A stretch of 64,000 nt of DNA from Isoetes taiwanensis (GCA_021234155.1 JAJEKV010000017.1:17060372-17124371), one strand, 5' to 3'. Positions 29,901 to 41,130 are shown, counted from the stretch's first letter. Program-made: numbers and translations. Notes: a model not told the origin generated them from the sequence alone.

Positions 29901-31816
29901 GTCGTCATCGTAATGAAGAAAGTTGGACGACCCTTTGATCTAGAGAGTGCCAAAGCATCTGCAACCTGTACAGAACACCAGCGTTGACAACCCAAAAATG
30001 ATGAAGGCAAGATAACATCATTTTGATCGTCATTTTCTCGTTCAGAATAATCCTCATCGTATTGGATTCTCCTATTTCGAAAGGCAGATGTTCTAAAGTA
30101 ATTTAATCTTGCATCCTCAATCCGTGAATACATGTCAACCAAATACTCCCCACATAAACGGCCTAGTTGAAGGAACCTATCCTCATGCAACAGTCGTGCT
30201 CTGTACCATTGTAATTGTGTGAGACCGTATTCATTTCTGAGACCCCAACCCGGCGTCCCGTGTGGAAAAAGGAGTGGATATTGTAAAGGTTCATACATGG
30301 GATCAAGAATGTTCATAAAAGTTGGTTCACCTTCAGTGCGAGCCCAAAATCCTGCAACTCGAGATGCAATATCAGCCGTATTGTTGACCTCTGCAATTGC
30401 CGCTATTTCACCACTTCCAATAATTCCTTCAATTGTAATATATGCTGAAGGCATATGCATACTTCCCATTGTCCGAAGATTTCTAATAAATGGATTTACT
30501 TGATCAAGTACTGAACCAATAGTTGCAATCCACTGAAAGGGCACATTTTGTTGTCCTGCTTGCACATAACGTTGTGTATCGTCATATATATACCAATGTA
30601 TGGGATTTCCCGTGTCCCTTGTTGGAAGCAACCGATGATATGTACGTCCCATGATCGTCACAGATGAAGGGAAGTCCAAATTGACAAACTCTCCATCGAC
30701 TCCAAGCACACTAAAGCAAAATAATCTATTTATCTTTCTACATACTCCGTTGAAGCCCGACATGTCGTATAAGTTAAGTAGTGCATTAGGCAATGGAGGT
30801 AACCGCGGGAGCAACCACTTACCCTTATTACAACAAAATCCATTTTGCTCAACGTTCAGCAAAGGAATCTGACAATACGTGCATCGCTTATTCCATGCAC
30901 ACATCATGAATTTACGACTGATCGCTGATCGCATATGTTGCGCACGAGCCCGCCAATGCGTAATTGTTCTTGACAATGAGTTATCATCCACACTACCTGC
31001 TTGCACGTCAACATAGCTGGATGATGTATCTGCATCATCTATGTTTATGCGACGTTCTCTCTCTATTAGACGTACACGATCCCTCTCCTCATCAGGCAAG
31101 TTTGCATAACGTTCCCTTCGTTTATGGCGTACTTCCTCTCTACCCTCTTCAGTTAACCTTGCATACCACCCCGCTCTGCATGTATTCTGGTCGCCCACAG
31201 TTGTCGGCGACCCATCGAGCAACTCACCTGCATTGGTTGATAAAACGTTTAGAGCTGGATCAACTTCTTCCATTGTCATAGAATGTAGTTGTCTTGATCG
31301 TTGTCTTGCTCTGTCACGAGCTACCTCTCGAGCAGTTTCACTCAAATTTGCATACCGCTCTCTTTGCCTACGTCGTACTTCCTCCCTACCTTCCTCACTC
31401 AGTCTAGCATACCATCCTGATCTGTATCTATTTTGCTCGCCTGCAACTACCTGTGATTCCTCAAGTGACTCATGTCCATTAATAGACAGAATGTCTAAAT
31501 TTGGAGCATTTTCATTTATTCTAATTCCAGATGTGGACGAGGAAGCTCGGGTTGGCTCGTTAACTATCCTGGATTGACGTTTTCTTGGTTGCTGTCTCGT
31601 TTTCTCACGTAAACGTTGTCTAGCACGCTCTCTCGCCATTGCTCGCAAATTTGCATATCGTCCCATCCCTCTCGGCTCTATATGATTTTCAGTTGAATTT
31701 GATGCACTATCATCCATATTTAATTCTATATGATTTTCAGTTGGATTCGATGCATTATCATCCATATTTAATTCAAATATTCTTGTAGCACAAAACGATG
31801 TAGAAGAACAACTCAC
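26966..31816 (-). CDS. Helitron Rep-helicase (RepHel), intact 1616 codons
   Basis: This is the replication-initiator/helicase of rolling-circle transposons. The N-terminus has three blocks of a basic repeat (RYANLRAMARERARQR about residue 53; YARLSEEGREEVRRRQRERY 136-155; YARLTEEGREEVRHKRRERY 217-236), then a Cys cluster at 306-329 (CAWNKRCTYC ... CC). The Helitron-like N domain follows. The HUH nuclease shows EFQKRGLPHSHLV with His701-x-His703 and the tyrosine segment YLYGYIYKGFD (residues 814-824). The PIF1-type SF1B helicase shows Walker A GKAGTGKT (1195-1202), Walker B IIWDEF (1274-1279), GDFRQVAPV (1312-1320) and TTFNSCQGLTLDR plus YTAFTRVRN near the C-terminus. There is no stop or frameshift, so the element was recently active or is still competent. 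The start could instead be one of the internal Mets; a 48-bp tandem duplication (31677-31772) lies just after it. Confidence 0.93.
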   Translation of the reverse strand: MSCSSTSFCATRIFELNMDDNASNPTENHIELNMDDSASNSTENHIEPRGMGRYANLRAMARERARQRLREKTRQQPRKRQSRIVNEPTRASSSTSGIRINENAPNLDILSINGHESLEESQVVAGEQNRYRSGWYARLSEEGREEVRRRQRERYANLSETAREVARDRARQRSRQLHSMTMEEVDPALNVLSTNAGELLDGSPTTVGDQNTCRAGWYARLTEEGREEVRHKRRERYANLPDEERDRVRLIERERRINIDDADTSSSYVDVQAGSVDDNSLSRTITHWRARAQHMRSAISRKFMMCAWNKRCTYCQIPLLNVEQNGFCCNKGKWLLPRLPPLPNALLNLYDMSGFNGVCRKINRLFCFSVLGVDGEFVNLDFPSSVTIMGRTYHRLLPTRDTGNPIHWYIYDDTQRYVQAGQQNVPFQWIATIGSVLDQVNPFIRNLRTMGSMHMPSAYITIEGIIGSGEIAAIAEVNNTADIASRVAGFWARTEGEPTFMNILDPMYEPLQYPLLFPHGTPGWGLRNEYGLTQLQWYRARLLHEDRFLQLGRLCGEYLVDMYSRIEDARLNYFRTSAFRNRRIQYDEDYSERENDDQNDVILPSSFLGCQRWCSVQVADALALSRSKGRPTFFITMTTNTDWPEIKAALGPGQNASDIPMTVVRCFHGRLQRLKELLHKFFQRVSYIITVVEFQKRGLPHSHLVLRTEPDIPIECVDEIISAELPSDPILRAQVEKFMIHRHSNRCSPRNSSCCYKYPKLVNPTTHLDSKGYVQYMRRSIDDAWVVPYNAFLLHELDCHIMVDIASTVHVFSYLYGYIYKGFDTARFQITQDRHTNADLSSGPEQRIGQPTQDHMNSEHTNSDVGQCFDGVPQGHATRANPRNEIHEYLKARYLSATEASWRIMSYDVTNKSPAVKCLPLHLLRPNTRSLLDRYFLRPLDQLFDTLTYIQYYEQYTLTAFNPSLASEAGSYVEQEQEGFTQNIVRKRTRQPLVCRIRLLLPKVGEAFYLRQILLHRPARTWSELKVVNDQSYETYQQAAEAEGLLAAHNEAMLVMEEAVSLSLGPTQLRFLFAMLLLDQGPAIDLWTQFQVPMSLDLLDEYPNDDVIAFNESLHLVNNILVQHGTNIMAFGLQLQHRLGRDVMHELAKFSDHSSYLNSTLQMSSIMNDNQLEIFNFIKQWLESPQSNEPIFVDGKAGTGKTFVLKCICFLIRGNKGIVLPCGTTALAARLYSGGRTAHSLFQIPVVENNAGLHSMLEHDSGAAQLIIEAKVIIWDEFPMANKAVIECVNHALQRLCGNNLPFGGKHFIAAGDFRQVAPVVKGGGRIAAFNASIKSSSLWRVFRVLRLHQPIRNAGDPELMCFVDNLGENWEQTTVSLNLFNITTNIADTAEFLYPPDVLRDPMECDKRVSLAPINRHVDDFNGRILNKVPNQDRKYYSHDHITEQDELIYDHPYATSDFLNNFTHSGIPNHELRLKVGAICHVMKRLDMEKGLVKNARVVIESMHAKFVMVRVLGDPEGNTYPISRTDFFYQPENRPWTIHRRQLPLRLAYSTTFNSCQGLTLDRVVIDLRTNVFAHGQLYTAFTRVRNRQDVLILLSPENTTRSTVNVIYKELL

Positions 31817-33560
31817 ATGTTTATATCCTCCGAAAATCGCACACTTTGAAATAACACCGGCATCAGTGACTGTAGTTGCAATAAGAGAGAAATGGTATTA
31901 TTAACATGATTCATCGTTCGTTCTAAGACATGAGTCGTTATTTATAACATCTAAAAAATAATACCAATGTACTACGTAGCATAAGATCCATGGCACAATT
32001 TGAAATTCACATCACAACATATATCTTGTGATGGTTCTAACACAATTCATTGTTCCTTCTACAACATAGACCATTGTTTTTAACCTCTAAAAAATACCGT
32101 CTATTTATTATGTAACATGAAATCCATGGCATAATTCACAATTCATCTCATAATACATGTCTTATAATCGATTCATTATAATGGGCTTATACTGCTAACA
32201 TATATGGTCTCGCAAATATCTATCTTATGACACATCCATATTAATAGCACGGCTATTTAAATATCACAAGCACACAAAGTGTTCAATTCATCTAAAATTT
32301 CTTTTCTGATACTGCCATCATCTCGCAAATATGTGTCTTATAATACATCCATATTAATACCATGATTTTCTAGTTATCACAAGCACACAAAGTGATTGCA
32401 AATTGCGCTTTCCAATTGTCATCCCAGATACGATGCAGCTCTTCTTTTTATTGTTCAAATGTCCAGTGAGGATTCATCAATCCCATTATCTACTTCAACT
32501 ATAGCCTCAGCGGTCCTTTCAACTAATTCCGCCATGTACTACAATATGTGTCAATATCAGTATTAAAATATTCAAAGGTACACTCGATAATCCATGCATG
32601 ACCAACTATCAACTACTAAATTAACTGTCACTGAATATCCCAACCTCTATCCTACCATCCACTATTTCGGCCTCCACTTTGAAGATGCCTACAGGGCCAA
32701 GGGGGCACAACCCATGTATTTTTCAAGGTAGTAGAATATGACGCCAGATGGATAATTTGTTTCCATCACTTCTAGTTTATTAAGAAGGGAATTAGGGAGA
32801 AAACGATCCACAGCTAATGTATCAAAAAGAAGCTTTGAAGATCCCTGGATCCAACCACACTCGACGTGGTATAACTCATCTCCCTTTCCTTTAATTGTTA
32901 TATATAGAAATTTTTTCATGCCCATCTGAAATGAAGGGCCATTGTCCAACTCATAAAATAGTGAGCATCTAAATAACTTAGAGTATATATTAAATAACTT
33001 GAAATAACAAATAATACTAAAGGCCTATAACATTGTAAGAGGAAAGAATCGATGAGAAAGGGGGAATTTAGCAATGCAATGAGCAATAGGGCTACCTTAG
33101 AAATATAAGGAGTGCAAAGTCGAGCGCCTCAAGTAACTTGAACCATGTTCGAACATTTGATAAGACTCTCTATTTATATGGAACTAGATGGACACGTTTC
33201 TTAATTTCAAATTAGCACAAGGGCACATGGTCAATCCCATTTCAAATCTACGTGATATGATATGATACGATTATATTATAATAATAATGGAGAATCGCCA
33301 ATATTTGAATCCCATATTATTACAACGATTGACAGTAATAATAACAGTGTAAAAGTCACATCAATCATCATGATGTATTTACCGTCTCCATCCAGTTACA
33401 CGTGCCATAATTCTCATAGATGCACAGGACGCAGCATCCCTCGCTCTGCCTTTCCTATAAACGTTAGATCGTAGGTGTTAATAATTAATAACAACTGAAC
33501 TGCTAAATGCTAGCAATTATCTGGATTTTCGAAATTGTTTGTCTTAGCGTCGAGAACAAA
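31817..33560. other. Upstream of Helitron ORF; one exon-like ORF
   Basis: This is AT-rich sequence with no defined Helitron 5' end. At 32689-32949 (minus) an 86-codon ORF is preceded by a good acceptor-like CCCTTCATTTCAG at its second Met and contains DELYHVECGWIQ and YPSGVIFYYLEKYMG. It reads like a real exon, perhaps host sequence carried or flanked by the Helitron. I do not recognise the family. Confidence 0.35.
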
Positions 33561-34289
33561 ACTCACCTCAGACCCACGGAATGATCTGCTTGCTTCTTGG
33601 CGTAGGTCTGTTTTTCGCTTCGAAATTTCTTGGCGATTTAGACTATCCGTGCATAGTCTACCTGCTTTTTCATATTACTATTGTCTTTGCATCAAATGAC
33701 TCGAACAAAGTACCTGAGGAGGCAAATAGAAGCTATGGAGTAAAAGGCAGCATACACAACTCAGCAGTATGGCCGATAACTCTGTAGAATGGGTTGATAA
33801 ATAATCCATCCAAATTTATCTCCAAATCAGTGGCTACCAACGTTTTAGAGAGCTTAGAATAGACCTATTGTCTTTTAAATGGCTTTGCTCAGAAAGGGCA
33901 GAATAAGGCGAAGTATTTCTATCATCACAGATAAAATGCTCTGTTTTATTCAATCCGATCAAGGCACGCCATGGCCTATGGCGTCTGTGTCTGGTCCAGA
34001 AGATTTGCCTGGGAGCACATGCCCTATGCTCTGGAATGCAGATTGTGCAGGCTCTGTGTGTATAAAATAAAAGAATAGCAGACAGATCCGGCAATATGGC
34101 CGTGAGACCCAGCTTCACCTCAGCCAATGCATGCAGTTCTAGTTCAAATAACCCAGAAAAGATATGCCGGTATGTAATTTTTTTATCGTCTTCTTTAGTT
34201 CGAGATGCAAAAGGCTTTTTTTGTTATGCCTACAGATTGGCCCAATCAAAATTTTTTCATCTCTAGCCACAGCATAAAAACCCTCTGTA
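33561..34289. other. Unassigned
   Basis: Open frames on both strands overlap each other and show no motif. This could include the 3' part of whatever gene the 34290-34546 exon came from. Confidence 0.3.
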
Positions 34290-34546
34290 CTAACTGAATT
34301 TCCACTTTACAGCAGGCTTTACAGCAGGCTTCCCAGTAATGAGTGCCACTTGGTATGGTGGTGATGAGCCAATATTAGATCGCTGCAGGAAGCCAGGATG
34401 GTCGAGCCCTGTTTGCAATCCGAAGCTAGCAGAGGCCACAACCAGAGGAGCAATGATTGAATGCAGCCAAGGCGAAATTTCTGCTCCTAATATACCATTT
34501 GCAGTTAAAACATCAATAGCTTTCCGCTCAAGAGGCGTCCTCCATT
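34290..34546 (-). pseudogene. Exon-like segment of an unrecognised protein
   Basis: An 85-codon frame without a Met starts right after an acceptor-like TTGAGCTAAG and ends in TAG. It has a gene-like composition: WRTPLERKAIDVLTANG, then a hydrophobic stretch (SPWLHSIIAPLVVASASFG) that could span a membrane, and HPGFLQRSNIG. A 12-bp tandem repeat near the end gives PAVKPAVK. No partner exons were found, so it may be the last exon of a gene or an isolated fragment. Confidence 0.4.
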
Positions 34547-35739
34547 CTTAGCTCAAATCTATATTGCACAAATCCTTCTTCTGAATAAACCTTTGGTTCA
34601 TTTCGCTCAATCTGACTGTCAAGAAAATTGAAAAACCTACGGATTCTAAACAGGCTAAGCAGAGAGATTGCTTGCAGGGCAAGAAAATGACGTCACGGTC
34701 GTTTTTTAGGCTTTAGGTTCATCTACAGGTGTCAATACCAGAGCTGCTCAAAAAAATATTACACCCTCAAACAAAAAATAAGACTGCATTATATATGTTA
34801 GGATATGATCAAAATAGAAAGAACCAAAAAATAACAAGCAAAACCACTTTTATGTGGAGCTCAACTTGTGTTTGATTCTTCTTGGTATTGTTGTTAATTT
34901 TCATATGTTTGTATTTAAAGATATGTCTATATGAGGCTTGCTGTAGACATAATCTTAAAACCCAAGCTATTGTTGAGTAGAATAATGTAGATATGGCCAT
35001 TTACATGTATGCAGTGCTAAGAGCATGATAAGACGAACATCTAATTGCATTAACTTTAATGTACACAAGCATAGAGGGAATGTCGGCATTTCTATGTTTG
35101 CTCGTCTTTTGCCATAGCTTTGATACTTGTTTCTGCTTACATCTGCCCTAGAATCGTGCACCCAAATCATCTGCAACCATGCATCTGAAAAAGGGAGGGG
35201 GAGGGGGGGGGGAGGGGGCTGAAAAGCAAGGTGCACGCCAGATGGGTAGGAGATGAGCAAGGATAGACAACTGAGTGGCCCTCTTTGAAGGCATATAAGC
35301 CCAGTTCCAAAGACCCGATTGAAAGAATTTCTATTTCTTTGCACAAATTAGATCTCAGGCTTTCTAGAATTTTTCTTCGTTTTGATTAAGAAATCCAGGT
35401 CTCCATTGCATTCAAACCTTAAATGCATGGTGACGAACAATACCATTTCTAAATGCTTCTTTTTTTCCATAAAAGATATATTTAAATGCTTTTAGAAAAA
35501 AATACAAAGCCACTTTGCAAGGGTACCCATCTGTGAATATGTGATGGGATAGCTACATGGCTTAACCTTGCACAATTCTCTTTTCCAACCTACCTCATAC
35601 TTCTACTTTTGCAGCTTCTATAGTCTCTCAAGTATCATATGAGAAGTCTATGTTTATATAGTCTCAGCTTTCATAGTCTCTCAAGTATAACATGAGAAGC
35701 GTGGAGAAGCTGATTTGATGATATATGTTCCTCCTGATC
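34547..35739. other. Unassigned; contains a G-rich tract
   Basis: No gene is seen. The plus strand at 35193-35218 has four or more runs of three or more G separated by single A, able to form a G-quadruplex. Confidence 0.4.
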
Positions 35740-36760
35740 CTCGTCAACGACTAGGGTATTCTTCCTTTTCCATGTTGATCAAATTGTCTAGGCTCTAGCT
35801 GTATAATGGAAGGCCTACTTTTTCATGATGCACCATTCCAATGGCAATTTATGGGTCCCTAAAGGGTATCTAAACCCATCCAGAATCATGCCCATACTAC
35901 ATGTAACTCTTCACATCACATAAGGTTGTGCTCTATGGACTCCTCTTCACCTTGGCACGTGGGATAGAGTGGGCAGACATTATTGTCCCATTTTGAGGCC
36001 CGTTGGTTGACCCTAGGAACCTTGTGAATCACTTGTCACAGAAAGGCGTGATGCATGGGGGCAGATTAGGGGAGATATTTCAGCTAGGCATTTTTCCAAA
36101 TATTTTAAGATGTTCCCCGTGAGCAAAAATTCCGACTTGATACATATATGGAATATCCCCTTAGTCCTCAAGGTCTTGTCTGCACAAATTTGTTAGGTTG
36201 AAGAAATAGGTCCAGACTCTATGCACAAATTTGTTAGGATGAAGAAACAGGTGCGGAACTTGTAGGTTTTGATTTCCTCTGCTAATAGCATTTGGGAGTA
36301 CCATAGCCACATATTCCCACCTAGATTGCTTTATGAGCCCCCTTAAACCAAATCGAACCTTAAATTCTACCTAGCTAACTAGTTGCTCTCTCTTGTACCA
36401 GTCAGCAAAAGAATCAATCCCACAGTTTTAATATTTCTTTACGATTATGGCATCAACCACGATACCTTTGTGCAATTCCATTGGTAATTTCTATGGAGGG
36501 AGGTCTATGCTTCAAACTTGTTGAGGTCAAATGTAAATACTTTCTTTATGGAATTCCAAGTCGAATCAATCACTTTAGGAAGGGGGAAGCTTCTCTACAT
36601 GGCTTTAGGTTAAAGAAAGGTGACGATGGGAGCGAGAGCTTGACGGAGGGCTTACAATGTTTATATGAAAATAATAGTCTGGAGGGCTTACAATGTTTAT
36701 ATGAAAATAATAGTCTAGTAGTACCTGGAGACTTCACATTTTTTCTCTAGGATCATCTAT
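35740..36760 (-). pseudogene. Old LINE ORF2 C-terminal remnant
   Basis: The minus strand reads, with stops, CPLYPTCQGEEESIEHNLM-CEELHVVWA near 35990-35890. This is the Cys/His zinc-binding end of an L1-type LINE ORF2 (CxxC...H...C...VW). Upstream frames near 36330-36270 look like the preceding segment. There is no clear tail or target duplication. A 36-bp perfect tandem duplication lies at its upstream end (36645-36716). Confidence 0.5.
36645..36716. repeat. 36-bp tandem duplication
   Basis: The 36-base unit beginning GGAGGGCTTACAATGTTTAT is present twice in a row with no difference, so it is recent. Confidence 0.85.
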
Positions 36761-39094
36761 ATGAATATATGGTTATTAAAATTTCATCTGCAATACTATG
36801 TTAAACATATCGATTCTATCTTCTGGTTTTGTCCCACTTGCACTTCCACCATGCAATCTTAATCACGAGGTATGAGTAATGGGCACGACAAAATGGCTAA
36901 ATCTATGGCAAAAAATGCCAATGTTTGAGGCAGTAAAAAAAATGGACAAAATTAAGTCAGTTGAACCTTTAGGTTGACCCTAAACTTCTCTCACCTAGGG
37001 TGCACTACAGTTTTGTACCATAATAGAGAGTTAAGTTCATAGTTTGGTGCACCTAACCATATAGACAACCCAGTTTAGATGGTTGCACAATGAGGTCGGG
37101 TTCTTATAAGTACAAAGGGAACAATGAGGATGGCACAATTATTTATATCGTGATTTCTATAATCTAGAAAGTCAAGCACTATGTGAAGTATAAAATTACA
37201 ACACAAGCTTGTTAAAGATGTACAAGCGTGAAAGCTATCCCTTACTGTAGTTTTGAATTGCATTTATTGAGGAAGGTTAAATGAAGGCAAAACTTTGAGC
37301 TTAAATTTCCTATAATCCATATAGATTTGATGCGTTGCAAGTTCAAAAAGTTATTCAGGATGAAGTGTGTGATAAACATATAGTGACACAATCCACATTG
37401 GTTCTTAGAGACCCAAAGAAGAAATAACACACAATGAAGGAATACAATGCAATAGACAATATTTTCTAGTTAGATGCATTAAAAAACTATTCCTAAATTA
37501 AATGCAATATTCACTGATTATACAAGATCTCTATATTGCTAATATATTGCTAACTTTTAGGGCTTGAAAATACAAGTACCTACCTCAATAGACCAAGTTC
37601 TTGATAGCTTCTACACCCTAAACGTTAGATAGACAGTGGAGCAATGCAAAGTTGCTAGGCTGCATCACAAACATTTATGCAACCTATTTCAAATGGTTGT
37701 ATGTTGTATGATCACAAAACATTGCATCATTTAACTAACCAATCATGCAAGATAGACAATAATCATTCAACCAATCGAACATGCAAAAGAGATCTTAACC
37801 ATTTAATCGATCATTTGTGGCATGTGTGCACAACACATTTGAAGCTTTTTTAGAATCAAGCAAATAGTGATGCTGAAAACTGAAAATTAGCATTAGACTA
37901 TAGTGGGGATGGACCTCACAGTGCCATAACGCCAAGAAAAAGGAAAACATGTCAAGTGATGAGGTGATGGATGGATGGATTGATTGATTTAACAACCATT
38001 AGAGATTGAGCTATAACATATTGCAGGCAGTTGCAGTTGGGGGAGTATGTGCAATAACAAGTTGACAGAATTGTAGGCTGCCCAATATGCATGATTGCAT
38101 TATTCCTCATTAAAATCTAAAAGGAGTAACATCTTCAAAATTCCAGGTCCAATGAGTCACGAACAGATATAACTATATCTTATACCCGCTTCTTCAATTC
38201 TATCAACCTAGTTTTCAATCTCAGCACTCATTTTGCTTAAAACCTCTTTGGACAGAAACAGGTCTTGGAAGATCCTCTTACTTATGGCAGTAAACTCTGC
38301 TAGTCCAGGAATCTGCTTTGTTTCATGAGGAAGAAACTAATAAATATGATTGGATATAGAGGACTGAAAATATCGACGATTGCAAGGAAGGAATCTAAGA
38401 GTAAAAACTATTCATAAATGTATTGCCAACCAAGCTCAAAAAACACAACTAAGAGTCCTGCTAATGCACATGATGGTTAGTATGAAACTTTATTTCAACA
38501 CAATAGCTAGGAAAACAAATAGAATCTTGCCCGTGCAAATACTTGCTTTGTCGTCCTAGGATTGAATGAAAGGGACTTTTACAGATATAAAAAAGCATCA
38601 ATTAGTACTGATTACCAACAAAAACAAATAGAACTGTTTTGTTGGTTCTGCTAGAGAAAATACTTGCTTTATTTCGTACAAGATAAGAGGTACAAATTAA
38701 AAAAGAGGATTTTGAGGATCAGAATGAAGAATAGTTAATAAACTTAAACTTGAATGTATCAACAACTAGCCTGAATCGGGATTTTAGTGCAAATGATTAG
38801 CTAGCTTGAAAATTATTACACGGCAATACTGTAACAAATAAAAGATGCTATGCTTTGGTTATACTGGTTGCAAATAACTGCCATGTTCTCCTAGTTTCCA
38901 CAATGGCCATGGATTCTAAAGAGGCAACCCAAAGATATTTTCCAATTGGTAAATTATACGAACCAATAGATGAATTCGGGCCTGAACCCTAAAGAGCGAT
39001 GTTTTGTTTCTAAGTCACAATAATGATTCTACTGCACGGCCATGGTAGAATCGACAATGGATTAGCAATCAAAGAAGACATCAAAGAAAAACAG
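36761..39094. other. Unassigned; weak exon-like pieces
   Basis: No gene is supported. On the minus strand near 38335-38190, after an acceptor-like site, a frame reads IPGLAEFTAISKRIFQDLFLSKEV before a stop. It looks exon-like and could be linked to the possible first exon at 39095-39295. Confidence 0.3.
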
Positions 39095-39295
39095 TTAAGT
39101 ATGAAACCCTAACCTCAAGAACACCACTTTTTGGATAGGAAGCAACACCGATGGCGGAATGACAGATGAAATTCCTTCAAATATCGGAAACAGAGGAGCC
39201 CGACCTGGTGCCGCTAGAGACAAGGAAACAGAGGAGCCCGATTTGCAGACACGGCGGGAAGAAAGAACTGAAGCGGCGGAGGGATTCCTCGCCAT
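39095..39295 (-). CDS. Possible first exon with transit-peptide-like N-terminus
   Basis: The ATG at 39295 opens MARNPSAASVLSSRRVCKSG, Ser/Arg/Ala-rich and free of acidic residues, as in mitochondrial or plastid targeting peptides. A donor-like TTGAG|GTTAGG occurs near 39109. The first eight codons lie in sequence also present at 49090, where the rest is absent. The gene beyond this exon is not established. Confidence 0.3.
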   Translation of the reverse strand: MARNPSAASVLSSRRVCKSGSSVSLSLAAPGRAPLFPIFEGISSVIPPSVLLPIQKVVFLRLGFHT

Positions 39296-39717
39296 AATTT
39301 TAGGCTAAAATGACAGTAATCAGGGCTTGGTGTGAATTACGTTTTGGCCATTGCAAAAATTCCTGAAAAACCATGGTCGCTGTTAATCCCATGCTCACGA
39401 GGGGCCACACCACTACCGCTGTTAATCCCATGCTCACGAGGGGCCCACACCACTACCTGCACACCCATCTACCCATGAAAAAGCGCAGGGTGATTGCTTC
39501 CATTCGCACAGGTGCACACCACCTCCGCATTGAGACAGGGAGATAGATTCGGGAGCCGCGTGAGGACAGAGTCTGTCAGTGCTGTCAACAGGGCGCCATT
39601 GAGGATGAAAGTCACGCCCTCCAGGCCTGTCCGGCGTACGAGCATATCCGGGCTCGGTATGCTCGGTTAGTTGTGCCCCATCAGGCCTTGCATGAGCTAC
39701 TGAGCACGGCCTCTGTA
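39272..39717 (+). mobile_element. LINE tail, copy 1 (left of CACTA insertion)
   Basis: Near its right end the plus strand reads HHLRIETGR, then EDRVCQCCQQGAIEDESHALQACPAYEHIRARY. This is the LINE ORF2 C-terminal zinc domain, the same lineage as 11024-11392. The frame is cut at 39717 by the CACTA element and resumes at 47740 (GLLGSYLREVMDTRT). A ~40-bp tandem duplication (39379-39455) contains TGTTAATCCCATGCTCACGA twice. A near-identical, uninterrupted paralogue is at 49090-49795. Confidence 0.75.
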
Positions 39718-40259
39718 CACTACAAGAGAATAGCCATTTTTCATCATTTTAATATCACCTAAAATTTCAAAAAGTATTAAGTGATATAAATAATGATATT
39801 CAAGGTAGAGTGACACTACCAATGACAAAATTCTATCACCCATAGCATCATCAATAATGTCATAAATATGGTCAACAATTATATCAGTACTAATTAATGA
39901 CAATATATGTGTTACTAATAGCGTCATGAATAATATCACATATTGCATTAATTTTACCATCATTTATCACTCCAATGGTGTTAATGACAATATAAGTGGT
40001 GTAGCTTATGCCAGTTACAATATCACCCATATCTTCATCTATAGAATCACATATTGACAATATTATATTCTTGCACTGCGACTCGCATGAAACCAACAAA
40101 GCGCCCGATAGGCTTCTCATTCATCTCAGCAGATTTCTACAATGGTGGGACGAGTGGATAGCGCACATTAACTACCCACTAAAAAATAAAAGGAAAATCA
40201 ATTATATCATTTGGACCCCAAAAACAAATACAATGCTAATAGATGAGTGGTGATGTACT

Positions 40260-40334
40260 GCCGAAAGCTTATCACGGGATTAAAAACCCGCCCTTCGGGT
40301 TTTCGAGGAAAAACCCTAGTGATAAGCCTTCGGC
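40260..40334. repeat. Foldback hairpin, 75 bp
   Basis: Outer arms 40260-40275 and 40319-40334 are inverted with one mismatch (GCCGAAAGCTTATCAC). An inner hairpin AAAACCCG / CGGGTTTT lies between. The whole is a nested stem-loop near the left end of the CACTA element. Confidence 0.7.
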
Positions 40335-40540
40335 AAGGGGCTTAGACAAACGTAAAGGCATAGAATCGCTCCCAAACCCCCGCATGGAGAAGTCAAAACG
40401 GATGGCGCCGCCAACCACACCGCACATCACCAACACAACAAAGCGAGAAACATACGTAGAATAGCATCACCGGTGGAAGGGAAAAAAGCATCACCCACGG
40501 GTGGAAAACATGAAAACAGGAACTTGTACAAAATATAATA

Positions 40541-41130
40541 AAACAAAGAAAAGGGGGGAGGGTGGGTTCAAAGAGAATAAGGTATCTGGCGAGAGAAGAG
40601 GAAACGCCGATGAAACGTCGATGAAGAATTCCGCAATAAGTAGCAAACGCCCAACCTAAGAAAGGCCAAAACGATGCGATGCATGCATGCGACGATGACA
40701 ACAGATGCATGTTGCCTTTAAAGAAGAATGCCGATTCGCCGCCGAATCGACGACATTCTTTGCACCGCACCGCGCATGAAACCAACAAAGCCCGAATACC
40801 AAAGGACTTCCTTAACAAACTAGGATCGAGGGGACCTAAGGTCACGGGATGAAGGCTAAAGGCCTGAAAGGACAACAGGAAAACAACGCCAAATTAGCCA
40901 AACCAGTGTGAAGAAGCCCCTCCCCGCCCGAAACAATTCAAAGAGAATAAGGTAATGGCGAGAAGAGGAAGAAGCCGATGAAACGCCGATGAAGAATCGC
41001 AATAAGTAGCAAACGCCCAACCCGGAAGAACGGTTCAAAACGCGACGCGCGATGCATGCATGACGATGCAATGCATGCATGCTCGCCTTGAAAGAAGAAT
41101 GCCGATTCGGGCACGCCAATTCGGCGGACT
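40541..41130. repeat. Tandem duplication of ~200-bp segments inside CACTA
   Basis: The segments at about 40550-40760 and 40920-41125 match. Both contain GATGAAACGYCGATGAAGAAT, CAATAAGTAGCAAACGCCCAACC, a GATGCATGCATG cluster and GAAGAATGCCGATTCG. This block interrupts subterminal sequence that reappears at 41155-41300, so it was inserted into the CACTA end. Confidence 0.7.

Noticed and set aside
30964-31577. Plus-strand ORFs opposite the Helitron N-terminus
   Set aside because: They overlap the long, motif-rich minus-strand frame and have no motif of their own.
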